Source of the DNA: Owenia fusiformis
Taxonomy: Eukaryota; Annelida; Polychaeta; Sabellida; Oweniidae
NCBI GenBank assembly: GCA_903813345.2
Contig: CAIIXF020000102.1
Location: 1 to 64,000 of the forward strand
DNA length: 64,000 nucleotides
Direction of reading: 5' to 3'
The notes beneath the pieces are model-generated. The model worked only from the letters and a program-made list of their open reading frames with translations. It was not told the DNA's origin and searched no databases. Positions 48,482 through 59,099 of this stretch are shown here, in pieces (the stretch's first letter is position 1; each line of letters begins with the position of its first letter). Made by a program: the position numbers and the translations under genes.

Positions 48482-48734
48482 TATATAATTTTCAATCCCG
48501 ACCAGAAATAACCTATTTATTCCATGATACATCCCTCTTAAATGTTACATTTGGATAATACAAACATTATATTAATAAATGCACATTGTTTGAACTTAAA
48601 TTTCAAAGTTGATTAACATAATTGTTTTTGTGATACTCCCTAGAACTGCTTGTTGTGAATTGAACAAAATGTATTCGTGTTGGATGTAAATAATATTATA
48701 ATCTATATTTCTATTTACAAGTTGAGTCTATAAA

Positions 48735-48812
48735 ATGACCCGACTGATGACCTGACTGATGACCTAACTGATGACCTAACTGATAACCTTACTGATTGAC
48801 TGACCTGGCTGA
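48735..48812. repeat. 12-bp tandem repeat GACCTAACTGAT
   Basis: Six to seven imperfect copies of GAYSTRACTGAT. Confidence 0.85.
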
Positions 48813-48839
48813 CAATGGGATTTTTCCAATATTGTCTTC

Positions 48840-49846
48840 AAATACTCTTGACTTTGTATCAGGATGTCATCTATATTTTTTCAAAATTTCAAAATGTCGT
48901 TGAATCTGAACCGGGAGTCCGACTTAAATTCCAAGTTCAGATTCGAAATCAAACATTGAATTTGAAGAACATTTTTGATGACCTACTTTCTGGACACCAT
49001 GCATGTCTCAAAACATTTAAGATACCTTATGACGGCAAAAAACTAAGACTATGAGCCTACTCTTTTCTATCAGTACACAAAATTTCAAAGAAAAATATGA
49101 AAGTATAGTGCGGTTATTGTGAAAACAAAATGAACTAGATTTTGACCTTGACCCAAGATCTTCAAAATTTTGACTTGACTTGTGATTTTTGGTCCTTTTA
49201 ATCATTTTAACCTATTTTACACTAAAAGAAAACAATTTTTAAAATTTCAAGATTGTGTCCATAAAAAGTAATAGACCCCGAACCAGAAGTCATACGTTGA
49301 TTTTGGAGATCTTTTTGTTGACCTACTTTCTGGACGCTATATCTCAAAACTGGATCAAAATACTTCCATGCGGCAACAGATTAACACCATTAGTATACTT
49401 TAGGCTATTTGTATACTAAATTTCTAAGAAATATATGTAAGTGTAGTGCTAGGATCGTAGAAATAAGAAAAGTCATACATTTGACTTGGCATTAAAGTGT
49501 TCAAATTTTGAACTTAGTTAGCTTTATTGATCATTCCACTATTGTAGACTCCTATTTAATTTGATTCCATAGCTGATAAGTTCACGCCATTGATAGGAAT
49601 ATTACCTTATCGACGTTTCGAGATTTCAAAACGCCATAACTTCCGAACCGGAAGTCGGATTGAAATTTGATTGGCAGATCCGGATTCCTGAGAAAATTGT
49701 ACCCGTACGTCATAACTCACACGTTGAATTTGGAGAACTTTTTGTTTTGATCTAATTTTCGAACATCATATCTCAAAAATCAGTCAATATACTTTCTGCC
49801 GGCAAAAGGCTAATACTATTAGCATATATTTTGCTATCTGTATACC
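48840..49846. repeat. Degenerate ~350-430 bp repeats (TTGACCTACTTTCTGGAC)
   Basis: Blocks near 48970, 49305 and 49735 each contain TTGATGACCTA/TTGTTTTGATCTA-like words, then CTCAAAA, then a GCGGCAAAAGGCTAA-like word, then TACTATTAGTATA. The last block matches 34740-34900. A diverged repeat family, no gene. Confidence 0.6.
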
Positions 49847-50546
49847 AAAGGAGCACGTAGGTTATCGCAAACAATTTCAGAAGGTTATATCTTGGATTAT
49901 GAATATTTTCTGACAATGAAGACAGGTTTATCTTTTAGATCAATTCATTATCTCAAAGAAAATTATATACAGTAATAATAAAGTCAAACAAACTCGGAGA
50001 TATTTAACTAGCAATCAACCTATCGACACACTTTTTCAAAGATGTTGACCCCATTTTCACCAAAAAATGCAATCATTTTTACGTTGTTTAATGCATGACT
50101 ATTCTTTATTTTGATGTATCAAATAGTTCTTGAAAGAAAAACTTAATTGCTTTGAGATTAGTGTTCCCCATTGAAAAATCTCATGCTATCCATTAGTTTC
50201 AATTCATTTTGGTTATCCAAATTCAATATCTTTAAAGTCCCTGGAGCAATCAACTTTTCCTTTTAGGAAATCGAACATGTCACAAAGCACATTCTAATTT
50301 TGCATTCAACAATATAATAAAAGGTTGCATTTTTGATGAAAATTAGGTCAGCATTTTTGAAAAAGCATGTTGATTGGTCCATTGCCCCTTCAATATCAAT
50401 TAGGTCTGATTAACTAAATTATCATTATATATACTTTTCTTGAAGATAATGAATGGATCTAAAAGACCCATGTTCATGATCAGAAAATATTCATAATTCA
50501 AGTTAGAATCATTTGAAATTGTTTGCGATAACCTACGTGCTCCTTT
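49847..50546. mobile_element. 700-bp MITE with AAAGGAGCACGTAGG ends
   Basis: Inverted ends AAAGGAGCACGTAGGTTATC and complement, with similarity continuing through GCAAACAATTTC and TATGAATATTTTCTGA (~70 bp). No clear target duplication, so the class is open. No transposase frame. Confidence 0.75.
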
Positions 50547-50761
50547 AGAAGAATATTATCAATATATAAGCACAAATGCCAAAGGGAAGGGTGACTAAAA
50601 ACTTTAAAGAAACCCAACAAGAAAAGCAAACTGTAAGTGTAAATCTGTCATAAAAAAAGTAGACCCTATACACATAGTGAAGTATCAGATTCGCAAAAAT
50701 AAGGAAAACCATTAAATTGACCTAAATTTTGACCTTAGCTTTTCAGTGTCCAAATTAGAGT

Positions 50762-51887
50762 TAATAGAGAGATTTAGCACATAAGTGAAAGTACAACTTA
50801 TACGTATACGTATACTTTAAAGGGTCATGTCGAACTATTATTTTTACTAAAATCAATTTTAAATTGTACTAAATGGAACATAACTATTCCCGATACAGAA
50901 AAGCTCCATCAACTAGAGACTGTGAATGCACTGTAATCTGCACGTGTAGACTATGCACATTATAATTAAATACTTGCTTCCGTGTCCTAGTAGTTGAAGT
51001 GTATTATAAACACGATCCTTTAAAGTGAGCCATGATCCTTCAAAGTGAGTCATTAGAGAGATTTCGCACATAGTGAAAGTACAACTTATACGTATACGTA
51101 TACTTCAAAGGGTCATGTCGAACTATTATATTTACTAAAATCAATTTTAAATTGTACTTAATGGAACATATTAACTATTCCCGATATAGAAAAGCTCCAT
51201 CAACTAGAGACTGTTAATGCACTGTCATCTGCACGTGTAGATTATGCACATTATAATTAAAGTTTGCTTCCGTGTCCTAGTAGTTGTCGTGTATTATAAA
51301 CACGATCCTTAAAAGTGAGTCATGATCCTTTAAAGTGAGTCATTACATAAACAAGTTGATTATTTCAAAGCTTTCATGATCAGTATAAGTTCAATGAACT
51401 TACAAAACGTATATATACGTTGATGATTAAAACGTATACAGTTGGATCTCCATACAAAGCTTTACCTACATGTGTGTGGAACAATTGACCGCAAGCATTC
51501 TTTAAAATTAATTGGCTGAGTAGGAACAGTATCCAATCAAATACTTTAACCTTCAATTTGAAACACCAATCAAACCAGTAGGTTCTACCAATTCCTTGAA
51601 ACGACCCATTTAGTAGCTCAACAAATGACATACAGGGTGTTTCATAACGAGCATCTCCAAAAAGTCAATTTGAGAAGAGATGGGTCTATAACATATGTAC
51701 TATATATGAGCCTATTTTATTCCAGACAAACACATTTGGATCAATTAACATGTTACAGTTCAAGAAAGTACAAATGGCATCCCTTTGACTTATTTATAAC
51801 AGTCCGAGAAGATCTTTCCTGACGAAAAGCCCACACTATGAAACACCTTAGTTGTACTTTATGTATGTGCGAAATCTCTCTAATTAT
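50762..51887. mobile_element. Element with AGAGAGATTTCGCACATA ends and internal 290-bp tandem duplication
   Basis: 50766-51050 and 51051-51345 are tandem copies (ACTTATACGTATACGTATAC, CTGCACGTGTAGA, TTCCGTGTCCTAGTAGTTG). The start TAGAGAGATTTCGCACATA is inverted at 51862-51885 (GTATGTGCGAAATCTCTCTA), suggesting terminal repeats. A TA-flanked MITE lies just inside the right end. A third, inverted copy of the end is at 52424-52445. Confidence 0.6.
51633..51848. mobile_element. Short mariner-like MITE
   Basis: The left end CAGGGTGTTTCATAACG is preceded by TA (51631-51632). The right end, complement of TATGAAACACCT, has lost two terminal bases and is followed by TA (51849-51850). About 216 bp, no transposase. 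Confidence 0.6.
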
Positions 51888-51919
51888 GGCCATACTCTAC
51901 GTACAACATGCATGTTTAC

Positions 51920-52087
51920 CTGATCTTTGCCACAATAATGTGTCGAACTCAACGGATTTGACACCGATAGTTCCAATATGCGACCCGTACATATGATAAC
52001 TGAACTGCAGATACGTGCTCTCATTGAACACAGGGAGGGAGAGGTTAAAGAAAATACCACTCATCGTGTCTGTATACACATAGCGCC
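51920..52087 (-). CDS. MAM-domain exon, second part
   Basis: Minus strand, 168 nt. Acceptor ATTCTAG precedes 52087 and donor CAG|GTAAAC follows 51920; both junctions are phase 1. It encodes RYVYTDTMSGIFFNL, then STYLQFSYHMYGSHIGTIGV and ends LLWQRS, matching the middle of MAM domains (adhesive extracellular modules of receptors, proteases and matrix proteins). The next exon, expected to carry the DIALDD-like end of the domain, was not found at lower coordinates. A MITE sits ~35 bp into the downstream intron. Confidence 0.8.
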
Positions 52088-52218
52088 CTAGAATGACAGA
52101 ACTGTATCAATTATTGATAACAGTCAAAAATCGTGTAGAGGGAAATCGTCAATTAATGCTACTGGTTTTCTAGATAACGGTAGATTTATCATAGGTAAAT
52201 CACACGCCGTCTATTTAC

Positions 52219-52392
52219 CTAAACACGTTTCTAACGTGCTGTCTCGAGTTGGCCCAGTTAGTTTGAATCCCATATCACCCGAACCAATTCGCCAATAGGT
52301 GGAGCCTCTTACTTGGTCCATCGAGACATCAAGTTGCTCACAATCAGTATTCTCATCTTCAAATCCACAATTAAAGAGGGTGTTCTGGTCAG
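52219..52392 (-). CDS. MAM-domain exon, first part
   Basis: Minus strand, 174 nt. Acceptor GTGTAG before 52392 and donor TTTAG|GTAAAT after 52219, both phase 1, so this exon and the one at 51920-52087 are symmetric and join in frame to give GPTRDSTLETCLG then RYVYTD. It encodes NCGFEDENTDCEQ at the start of a MAM domain, including two conserved Cys. The acceptor is inferred, since an open frame also continues upstream to about 52460. It is likely part of a multi-domain surface or secreted protein; other exons lie elsewhere. Confidence 0.8.
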
Positions 52393-52499
52393 CTACACGT
52401 GGTTCCATACGCGATTCCACATCACGTATGTGCGAAAATTCTCTAATGAAGTTAATCCCTAAATTATCAGTCTATGTGAGGCTGGAACTCCATCAAAAT

Positions 52500-55107
52500 A
52501 TTGTTTTATATTTATTCATTAAACATACAATTTTTAGCATACAGTTCATTTCACATACAATTTTCTTACATATAGTTCATTTTCACATAACATTTCTAGG
52601 TTTGCATAGTTGCCGTATTTACATTTGCTAATACAATTTTTGGCTATCAAAACCAAATGTTTATATCATCATTTTCTGATCCAACCATTATATCCCTTGT
52701 CGACAAACGTAATATTTTGTTCTGATTTACATTGTACTTGTCTTGTACAACTTTCCATAATCCTTTAACCATTTTACAATCAACAGAGAAGTGTTCATAT
52801 GTGTCTTTTATAGTTATACAATATTTACAGCTTTCATATTCCGAAATTTTCATTTTGTATAATAACATGTTTGTAAGGTAAATTTTGTGTAAGATTTTAA
52901 ATTGCAATGTTTTGATGTTTGAAAATTCATACCAAATAGTTTTCCAACTCAAATTTTGATAAATTTGGTTCCATTTTTCTTCCACTTTGGGAATCACTTA
53001 TTCTTTTGCCAAAATAATATTTCTAAAATGTTTCGTTGTGTTTTTTTTATTATTATGGTTATGGTTATTATGGTTACCGCCATATTTGGCGAGCAATACC
53101 TCATTGGTATATTCCGTATTTTACGTATTTTACACTTGAAGAGGGAGCCAGAAACCCCTCCTTGGAGGAGCCCTGTGTTCTTTTGTGTGCACAGGTACAC
53201 AGACATACAGGTACACACCACAGCCTTTTATACGAGTCGTGAACCACTCAGTCAAACACCCAGAATTACATAACGCACAAACAAGCTTGTCTGAACCGGG
53301 AATCGAACCCGGGGCCAAGCGATATTGGTAACCTTGACTCTCTGCCACTGAATCATAGCGGGTGGACTTTGACAAACATTTTATTATATTTGAATTATAT
53401 TTCTTTGTCTTGAATATCAACAATGGTATTCAAAGTGCATTCTTGACTACATTGTACTGTAGTAAGATTGCAGTAGTTTGTCCAATCTGTACAATTTCAT
53501 CATACTTTTTCATATTACCATCTTGATTAAATAAATCTCCTACCCGTACAATACCTTGCTCAATCCATTTTTTAAAATAAACATTTGATCTTTTGAATTG
53601 TATGTTCATATTATTCCAAAAGACATCTTGCTTTGAAACTCTATTTTTTACCTTGATGTCTATTATTGAGCCATTGTTTGATTAACTATCTATAGAACTC
53701 TGGAAGTTTCTCTATTTCCTATTTACTTTTGAGATTCTGATAATTTGTTTGGTATTCAAATATAAGTGACCCATGTCCAGATACTTTCAAAAAATGCTTA
53801 AACAAATTGTGCCAAGCCGCTTGTTGTAAGAGAAAATCTCTTTACCTAGGTCATGATCATTGTGCTTTGGATAACATTCATATCAATCATATTTATACCC
53901 CCATTTACACATTTTTGCCGAAGAATTTTTCTTTTTATACGTTCTCTCCTGTCCCCTTACTATTTTTCCACAAAAATTCGTATAACATGGGATTAATGCT
54001 ATCTAATATTTTTTGAGGTGCTTTAAATACCATCAGCATATTTGTTATTTGGGATGCTATTAAAGATTTGATCAAAGTGACTTTTCCAATGAGGCTTATA
54101 TTTCCTTTTGACCACAACTTAATCAATTCTTTCATTCTATTTATTTTATGGTTCCAGTTCATTTCAATTTTGCTACCTTCGCATGAATTAGAGAATGTGA
54201 TTCCTAAAATTTTTAATTTGGCATTTTCTCCGTGTTTCCAAGTTATATTACTTTGTGAATCCCTGGAGTTTTTATTTTGCCCTAGCCACATTGCTTGGGA
54301 TTTATCTTTATTTTAATTTGAACCTGTGGTCAAATAGAACTTGTCAGACTCTTTCATGAATTCTTTAAGTGATGTGCTTTAAGGAATACTGTAGCATCAT
54401 CTGCATATGTGGTAGTTTTGACAACAGTTTCATTATCTATGTTTATCCCTTTAATATTATCATTTTGCCTAATTTTGCTTGAAAATATCTCTGTAGCTAA
54501 TATAAAAACCAGTGCACTTAAAGGACAGCCTTGACGAAGACCTTGTTTCAGTTCAAATCACTGAGTAAAATACCCACTATTCGTTACTGCTGATGTTGTA
54601 TTTTTATTAAAAACCTGAATCCATTTAATAAAGCTTTCCCCAAAATTATACTTTTTCAGCATGTCAAAAATGAACGTTTTAGATATCGAGTCAAATGCCC
54701 GGGAATAATCTAATGCAACACTCATTGCTGGTAAGTTATCTGTTTCAATATAATTCAATACGTCATCAATAAGTCTAAGATTAAGATGAATTCTTCTTCT
54801 CGCTCTTTCATGTAAGCATTTTAATCAGATTCAACCAATTTTTTAATTACTGTTTTGTAACCTTTGAGCTAGTACTGATGCTCCTATTTTATAGTCGACA
54901 CGTGTCAATGAAATTGGGCGAAAACTTTTCAATTTATTCCTTCGGTAGTTCTTTCCCCTTTGAAAGCAATGTAATGATACCCTTTCTCTGGCTGCATGAC
55001 AGTTGTCCTTTTTGATATGCAAAGTTTAAAGAGTTTATTAGAAGCATTTTGACTCTCGACCAGAATACCTTATAAAAGGCTGGTGTAAGTCCATCTATAC
55101 CAGAGGC
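52500..55107 (-). mobile_element. L1/Tx1-like LINE, minus strand, 5' truncated
   Basis: Reading down the minus strand: SGIDGLTPAFYK (RT finger region, ~55100), ALDYSRAFDSIS (motif A, 54758-54558), a low-complexity frame-broken part, ILGITFSN...LWSKGNISLIGKV (54291-53935) and finally CKYCITIKDTYEHFSVDC, a C-x2-C-x8-H-x4-C motif (52997-52647). The motifs and LWSKGNLS-type block are those of L1/Tx1-like elements. Multiple stops and frameshifts; a SINE at 53040-53372 splits it. The 3' tail ends near 52508 (AATAAATATAAAACAATA). Confidence 0.8.
53040..53372 (-). mobile_element. tRNA-derived SINE
   Basis: On the minus strand the 5' part resembles a tRNA: an A box TGATTCAGTGG (~53358-53348) and a B box GGTTCGATTCC (53309-53299) in a GCCCCGGGTTCGATTCCCGG context, i.e. 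an internal RNA polymerase III promoter. A ~200-bp non-tRNA body follows, ending in an AATAATAAAAAAAA-like simple tail near 53040. The molecule cannot fold into a full tRNA end, so it is a SINE and not a tRNA gene. It interrupts the minus-strand LINE. Target duplications were not clearly identified. Confidence 0.8.
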
Positions 55108-55860
55108 CTCATCATCCGCTCGTCGCAGCGCAGATTCGCTAGCGCACCGCAACGCAACGCAAGTTTTGGCGAATCGCAAGCAGGATTTGTATCATCCGCT
55201 CGGCGCAACGCAACGCAATCGCAAATTGGAAGATGTTTCGATCGCAACTGACCAAAATGTTGCGATAGCTCTTACCCTGCTGCAAATCAATATTACCCAT
55301 CTTTAAAACAATTGTTATCTATTTCAAATGTGTCAATCCAGGAGTTTCTTTATTGATTGCGTAAGTATGTTCTTTTCTCAAGGCGACTGTGTAATAAAAA
55401 GTTAGTTTATGTTTTTCGAAAGTGCTTAAATCAAAGGAATCATTAATGGTATGAGGGGTGTTCGAATTTTATAATTAAATCCAAATTCTGATCGCAAATC
55501 CAAGAAAACGAAACACGCAACATTCATTCAAGCATCGCTAAAAATGGGCATAACTTTGAGGTTTTTTCTAAGCATCTGTCTCGAGGTGTTGGGAGAGGTG
55601 TCAACTATTATGTCAATGTACAGTATATTGTAATTTTCGATATGCACTGACTTCAGTGAATCAAGGTATTTCTATGTCAAGGCATTAAAAGGTGCTAGTA
55701 TAAAGTAGAGTAAATACTAGTATGTAGATAACATCCAGGAGTTTCACTGAATGACACCCTTGGCCAAGGTCAACTTGAATGTATAATTTCCCTCGCAATA
55801 AACGTCCATGTGGGTATTTTGAAATGAAATGAGAAATTACATTGACCCACCGTCGAACGA
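55108..55860. other. Junction region with CGCAA-rich repeats
   Basis: CATCATCCGCTCGTCGCAGC (55109) and ATCATCCGCTCGGCGCAACG (55191) are direct repeats ~82 bp apart with (CGCAA) runs. The rest has no recognised feature. It separates two oppositely oriented LINE fragments. Confidence 0.5.
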
Positions 55861-55863
55861 AAA

Positions 55864-56683
55864 TGTGTGGTAAACAGTTTTAACCTCTCACTTAGAGTTG
55901 GACTCTTATCTCTAAGTCAAAGGCAGGACGTGATATCTTTGATTGAAAAATTGGGTAAGGATTTAACTCTGCTTAAAAACTGGCGTCCAATTTCATTGTT
56001 AAACATAGATTATAAAATTGTATCTAAAGCGGTAAGTAAGAGACTTGAAGCGGTTCTCTGCAAATTATTGAACCCGATCAGACTGCCTTTGTCAAAGGAA
56101 GACTGATTGGCGAATAAATTCGATTTATGGAGGATTTATACTAGTATATACTAGAGAAAGAAAAATACCAGGCATTATTTCTTTAATTGACTTTGAAAAA
56201 GCATACGACAGTATCGAATGGAGTTTTATTGATTTTGCGCTGCGGTACTTTAATTTTGGCGATGAGTTAATCCGATCGGTTAAACTGTTCTACACTGATA
56301 TCAATAGCTGCGTATTGAACAACGGGCATTCTACTGGGTGGTTTAAAGTACATAGGGGTGTCCGTCAAGGAGATCCGTTAAGTTGCTCTCTTTTTGTTAT
56401 ATGTATTGAGGTACTTGCCCTTAAGATCAGGCAAGATGAAAATGTGAAAGGAATCGATCTAAATGGCCATACTCAGAAATTGATTATGTATGCAGACGAT
56501 ACGTCTCTAATACTCAAAGATGCAAATTCCCTTGAAACTGCCTTAAGCATTTTCGACAAGTTTTATAAATTATCGGGCCTAAAAGTTAATAAGGAAAAAA
56601 CCGAATGTTTTAGTGTTGGTGCCAACCATGATGGTGTAAACCCGAACATCGGGGGTTGTATTCATAACATCTTCTTTAACTAA
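55864..56683 (+). mobile_element. L1/Tx1-like LINE RT fragment, plus strand
   Basis: Frame pieces in order: QRQDVISLIEKLGKD and NWRPISLLNIDYKIVSKAV (55867-56106), DQTAFVKGRLIGE and IRFMEDLY in another frame with stops, IISLIDFEKAYDSIEWSF (motif A, ~56170-56230), RGVRQGDPLSCSLF (motif B) and YADDTSLIL (motif C, ~56488-56515) in 56315-56683. At least two frameshifts and stops. It is truncated at both ends and differs in sequence from the minus-strand LINE next to it. Confidence 0.85.
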
Positions 56684-56689
56684 ATAAGT

Positions 56690-57000
56690 CATATGTTAAC
56701 ATTGAAATACATTTATATTTCTTCTAACAATATAACAATAAATACAATAAATATCAAACACCAAATTGTGTAGTCAATAAATATCAACTCCCAAATTGTA
56801 GTATTTTAATTTAAGGTTTCATGTTAACATTATAATCAATTGTAACATTGCAATGGCTCAATGAAAATGGAACCATTGTATTCATACTCATAGTATTGGC
56901 CATGTGGGAAACAGGGTTGGGAATGTTTTTCGTTATTATGGGATACAGGGATATATAAAATGAAATTACAATGGACTAAGTCAACCCCGGTGATGTATAA
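56690..57000. other. AT-rich non-coding stretch
   Basis: Only simple AT-rich repeats (ATATCAAACACCAAATTG / ATATCAACTCCCAAATTG, 56751 and 56780). No gene. Confidence 0.45.
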
Positions 57001-57032
57001 GTCATGACCGTTGAATATCATTTGATATTCAC

Positions 57033-57475
57033 CGGAAGTCACGTGACTTCCGTTGAATATCGCTAGTTATTTTTTAGTCACGTGTAGGACATGGACCAAT
57101 GAGAGAGTGAGGAATATGACAGTGATATAATAATATTCATTACCTATACAAGGAATTGATTGAAATGCGTAATTATATTTTGGCCTTACAGCATTACATT
57201 CGGGTTAAAACGTTTTAATCCCCAAACACTGGCAATGTTTGCTGTTATATAAATTACACGCTTTCAATAGTATAGCATTTCAGCTGATTGATTCCGCACT
57301 CAATTGCAAGTGATATTATAAGCTTTGCAAAATTGATGCCAATACCCTCAATCATGCAAAAATAGGCACAACATAAGAGCGAATAACACGTTTTTGAAAG
57401 CCAGGGTCTCATTTTTATCGACAAAATCATATTTCGCTGCAATTATTTCAACCACACACGTCATGTCACGTGACG
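57033..57475. promoter_or_regulatory. Promoter-like cluster of E-box, ETS-like and CCAAT motifs
   Basis: 57033-57052 is a perfect 20-bp palindrome, CGGAAGTCACGTGACTTCCG, combining a central CACGTG E-box with ETS-like CGGAAGT in both orientations (preceded by ACC on the plus strand). GTCACGTGT follows at 57077, CCAAT at 57096 and a further GTCACGTGAC at 57465-57474. GTCACGTGAC is the MITF/TFEB-type (CLEAR) site in animals. It is a likely core promoter; the exon at 58551 is the nearest downstream gene on the plus strand. Confidence 0.5.
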
Positions 57476-58550
57476 TAAAATTTCTGCTCTGAAAATGAAA
57501 TCAGTTTTGCCGCGAAAACAGACGCGTTCTAACTTTATATCCCCGATATCATGATTAAATCAACTTTTGGAATTGTTGGTGGTTCACCATCGTAAAGTGT
57601 TGCCTTCATACGCTTAGATAGCATTAATATCTCTTAATCGAGTAAAATGGTTGAGTTACAACTTTAACAAAGCAAACTACCCCGTTTACGACTTGGAATT
57701 TTCAATTTTCAATCTGATCGAGTAATTCTACAGAGTAAGTTACAATATATTCTGTAATTAAATGTACATTGGAATGTAAGCAGCCATTAATATAAATTAA
57801 ATCATGCGATTTAATGTTGATTTGAAAATGAATTCTCGATGAAAATGCACAAAGACATAGTCCATGTAGTCGTCGATCTGATTCAGTGGTTGGCCTGATT
57901 CTAATATTTGATCATTTCAGCGATCTTTTCAACGTTTCTTGTTGAAATCTTCTCGCCTCCGGGTATCTGATCAATGTTACCGCATCCACCAAACTCTGAT
58001 TAATATTTATCTGATAGAATATTTGTATTTTCATGATCAATTTGGACAAGATTTGTTCGTGAAAAGTGTACCGTTGTTTTGACTGCATCGTATTGAGCTA
58101 GCGCTAGTCGTTGATTGGTCAAATTTACCGACATAAACATTGGGTCGGTAAAGCGTGTGGCGTGCTCATTGGTACAAGGCGGTCATAATTAGAAATCAAA
58201 ATAAGGTGTGAGTACCGTTATCCAACATGAAACTCGAAAATTGTGAACAATACTTTGTACATATGGCGTTCATGACCAACTATAAAACGCTTACCTCCCG
58301 TGGTGTTATGTATTAAAATGTACCTGTTCATATAAGGGTTTGATTGATCCACATCAAATTACAGGGAATCAGGTTACTTTTCAAGATATAAGATCCATTC
58401 ATTGTAACTCGCATTTGCTTCCATTTGCTCAGTTCTGAGATCACGGGTACACGCGTAGTTAACATACCCACGCTGGAACTATTTTTGACCTACAATGTTA
58501 TTTTTGTTATCTAAATGAAATTTGAACTCTTCTCTTTATTTTGATACTAG
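57476..58550. other. Putative first intron or upstream region
   Basis: No coding sequence. Includes GATTGGTC and CATTGGT (inverted CCAAT words) and a hairpin TTTACCGAC ... GTCGGTAAA at about 58125-58153. Confidence 0.4.
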
Positions 58551-59070
58551 ATAATGGCATACTTTGTACCACAGACGCCAACTGTGGCATTAATTGAACA
58601 AGGTCGCATGTTTTCAAATGGACTATATAGGCGGATGGATATGGAACCTCACACCATAAGTTCGATGAGACCTACTTGGGCAAGGCTAGATATTACACTG
58701 CGTAATAAAATCGATGCAACAATGCCTGTACTCAAGGAACAAGACAATTACAATAACAATAATGGTGAACGAAGCAATTTGATGATTGACTCTTTATATA
58801 AGAACGCTCGTGAAATTATTCCTCCTGAAATAGACGAGACACTAGATGAAAATGGTTATTTAATACCTGAACATAAGCGATACCAAACAATAATAGAAGT
58901 TCAAAATAACAGGGAGGAGGATTCTTGTCCATTACCAGTAAACAACAATATGTCCCAGAACAGACTTAGGAAATGGAAAACCAGGACGATAATCTGCGGC
59001 ATTGGCATTTTGTTATTACTAGGAGCTTTCGCTGCAACTGTAGTTTACATATTACTGAATGAAAAAATGG
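58551..59070 (+). CDS. First coding exon of a putative type II membrane protein
   Basis: TTATTTTGATACTAG before 58551 is a strong acceptor, and ATG follows at 58554, so a 5' non-coding exon is expected upstream. The frame encodes about 144 polar residues, then a basic RKWKTRT and a ~23-residue membrane segment (~145-168), and ends at a phase-1 donor (ATGG|GTAATA at 59071). Without the splice it stops at 59094. There is no signal peptide, so the N-terminus is probably cytoplasmic. The tail has GYLIP (Tyr102) and YQTI (Tyr110), possible SH2-docking or ITIM-like sites. Such topology suits TNF-type ligands, C-type lectins or other type II proteins. The extracellular exons were not identified in the remaining window. 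Confidence 0.6.
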
Positions 59071-59099
59071 GTAATATTTATTTTACATATCCTTGAAAA

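Noticed and set aside
53275-53372. Possible tRNA gene on the minus strand (A and B boxes)
   Set aside because: No matching acceptor stem or anticodon arm, and a ~200-bp body plus simple tail follow; it is a SINE.
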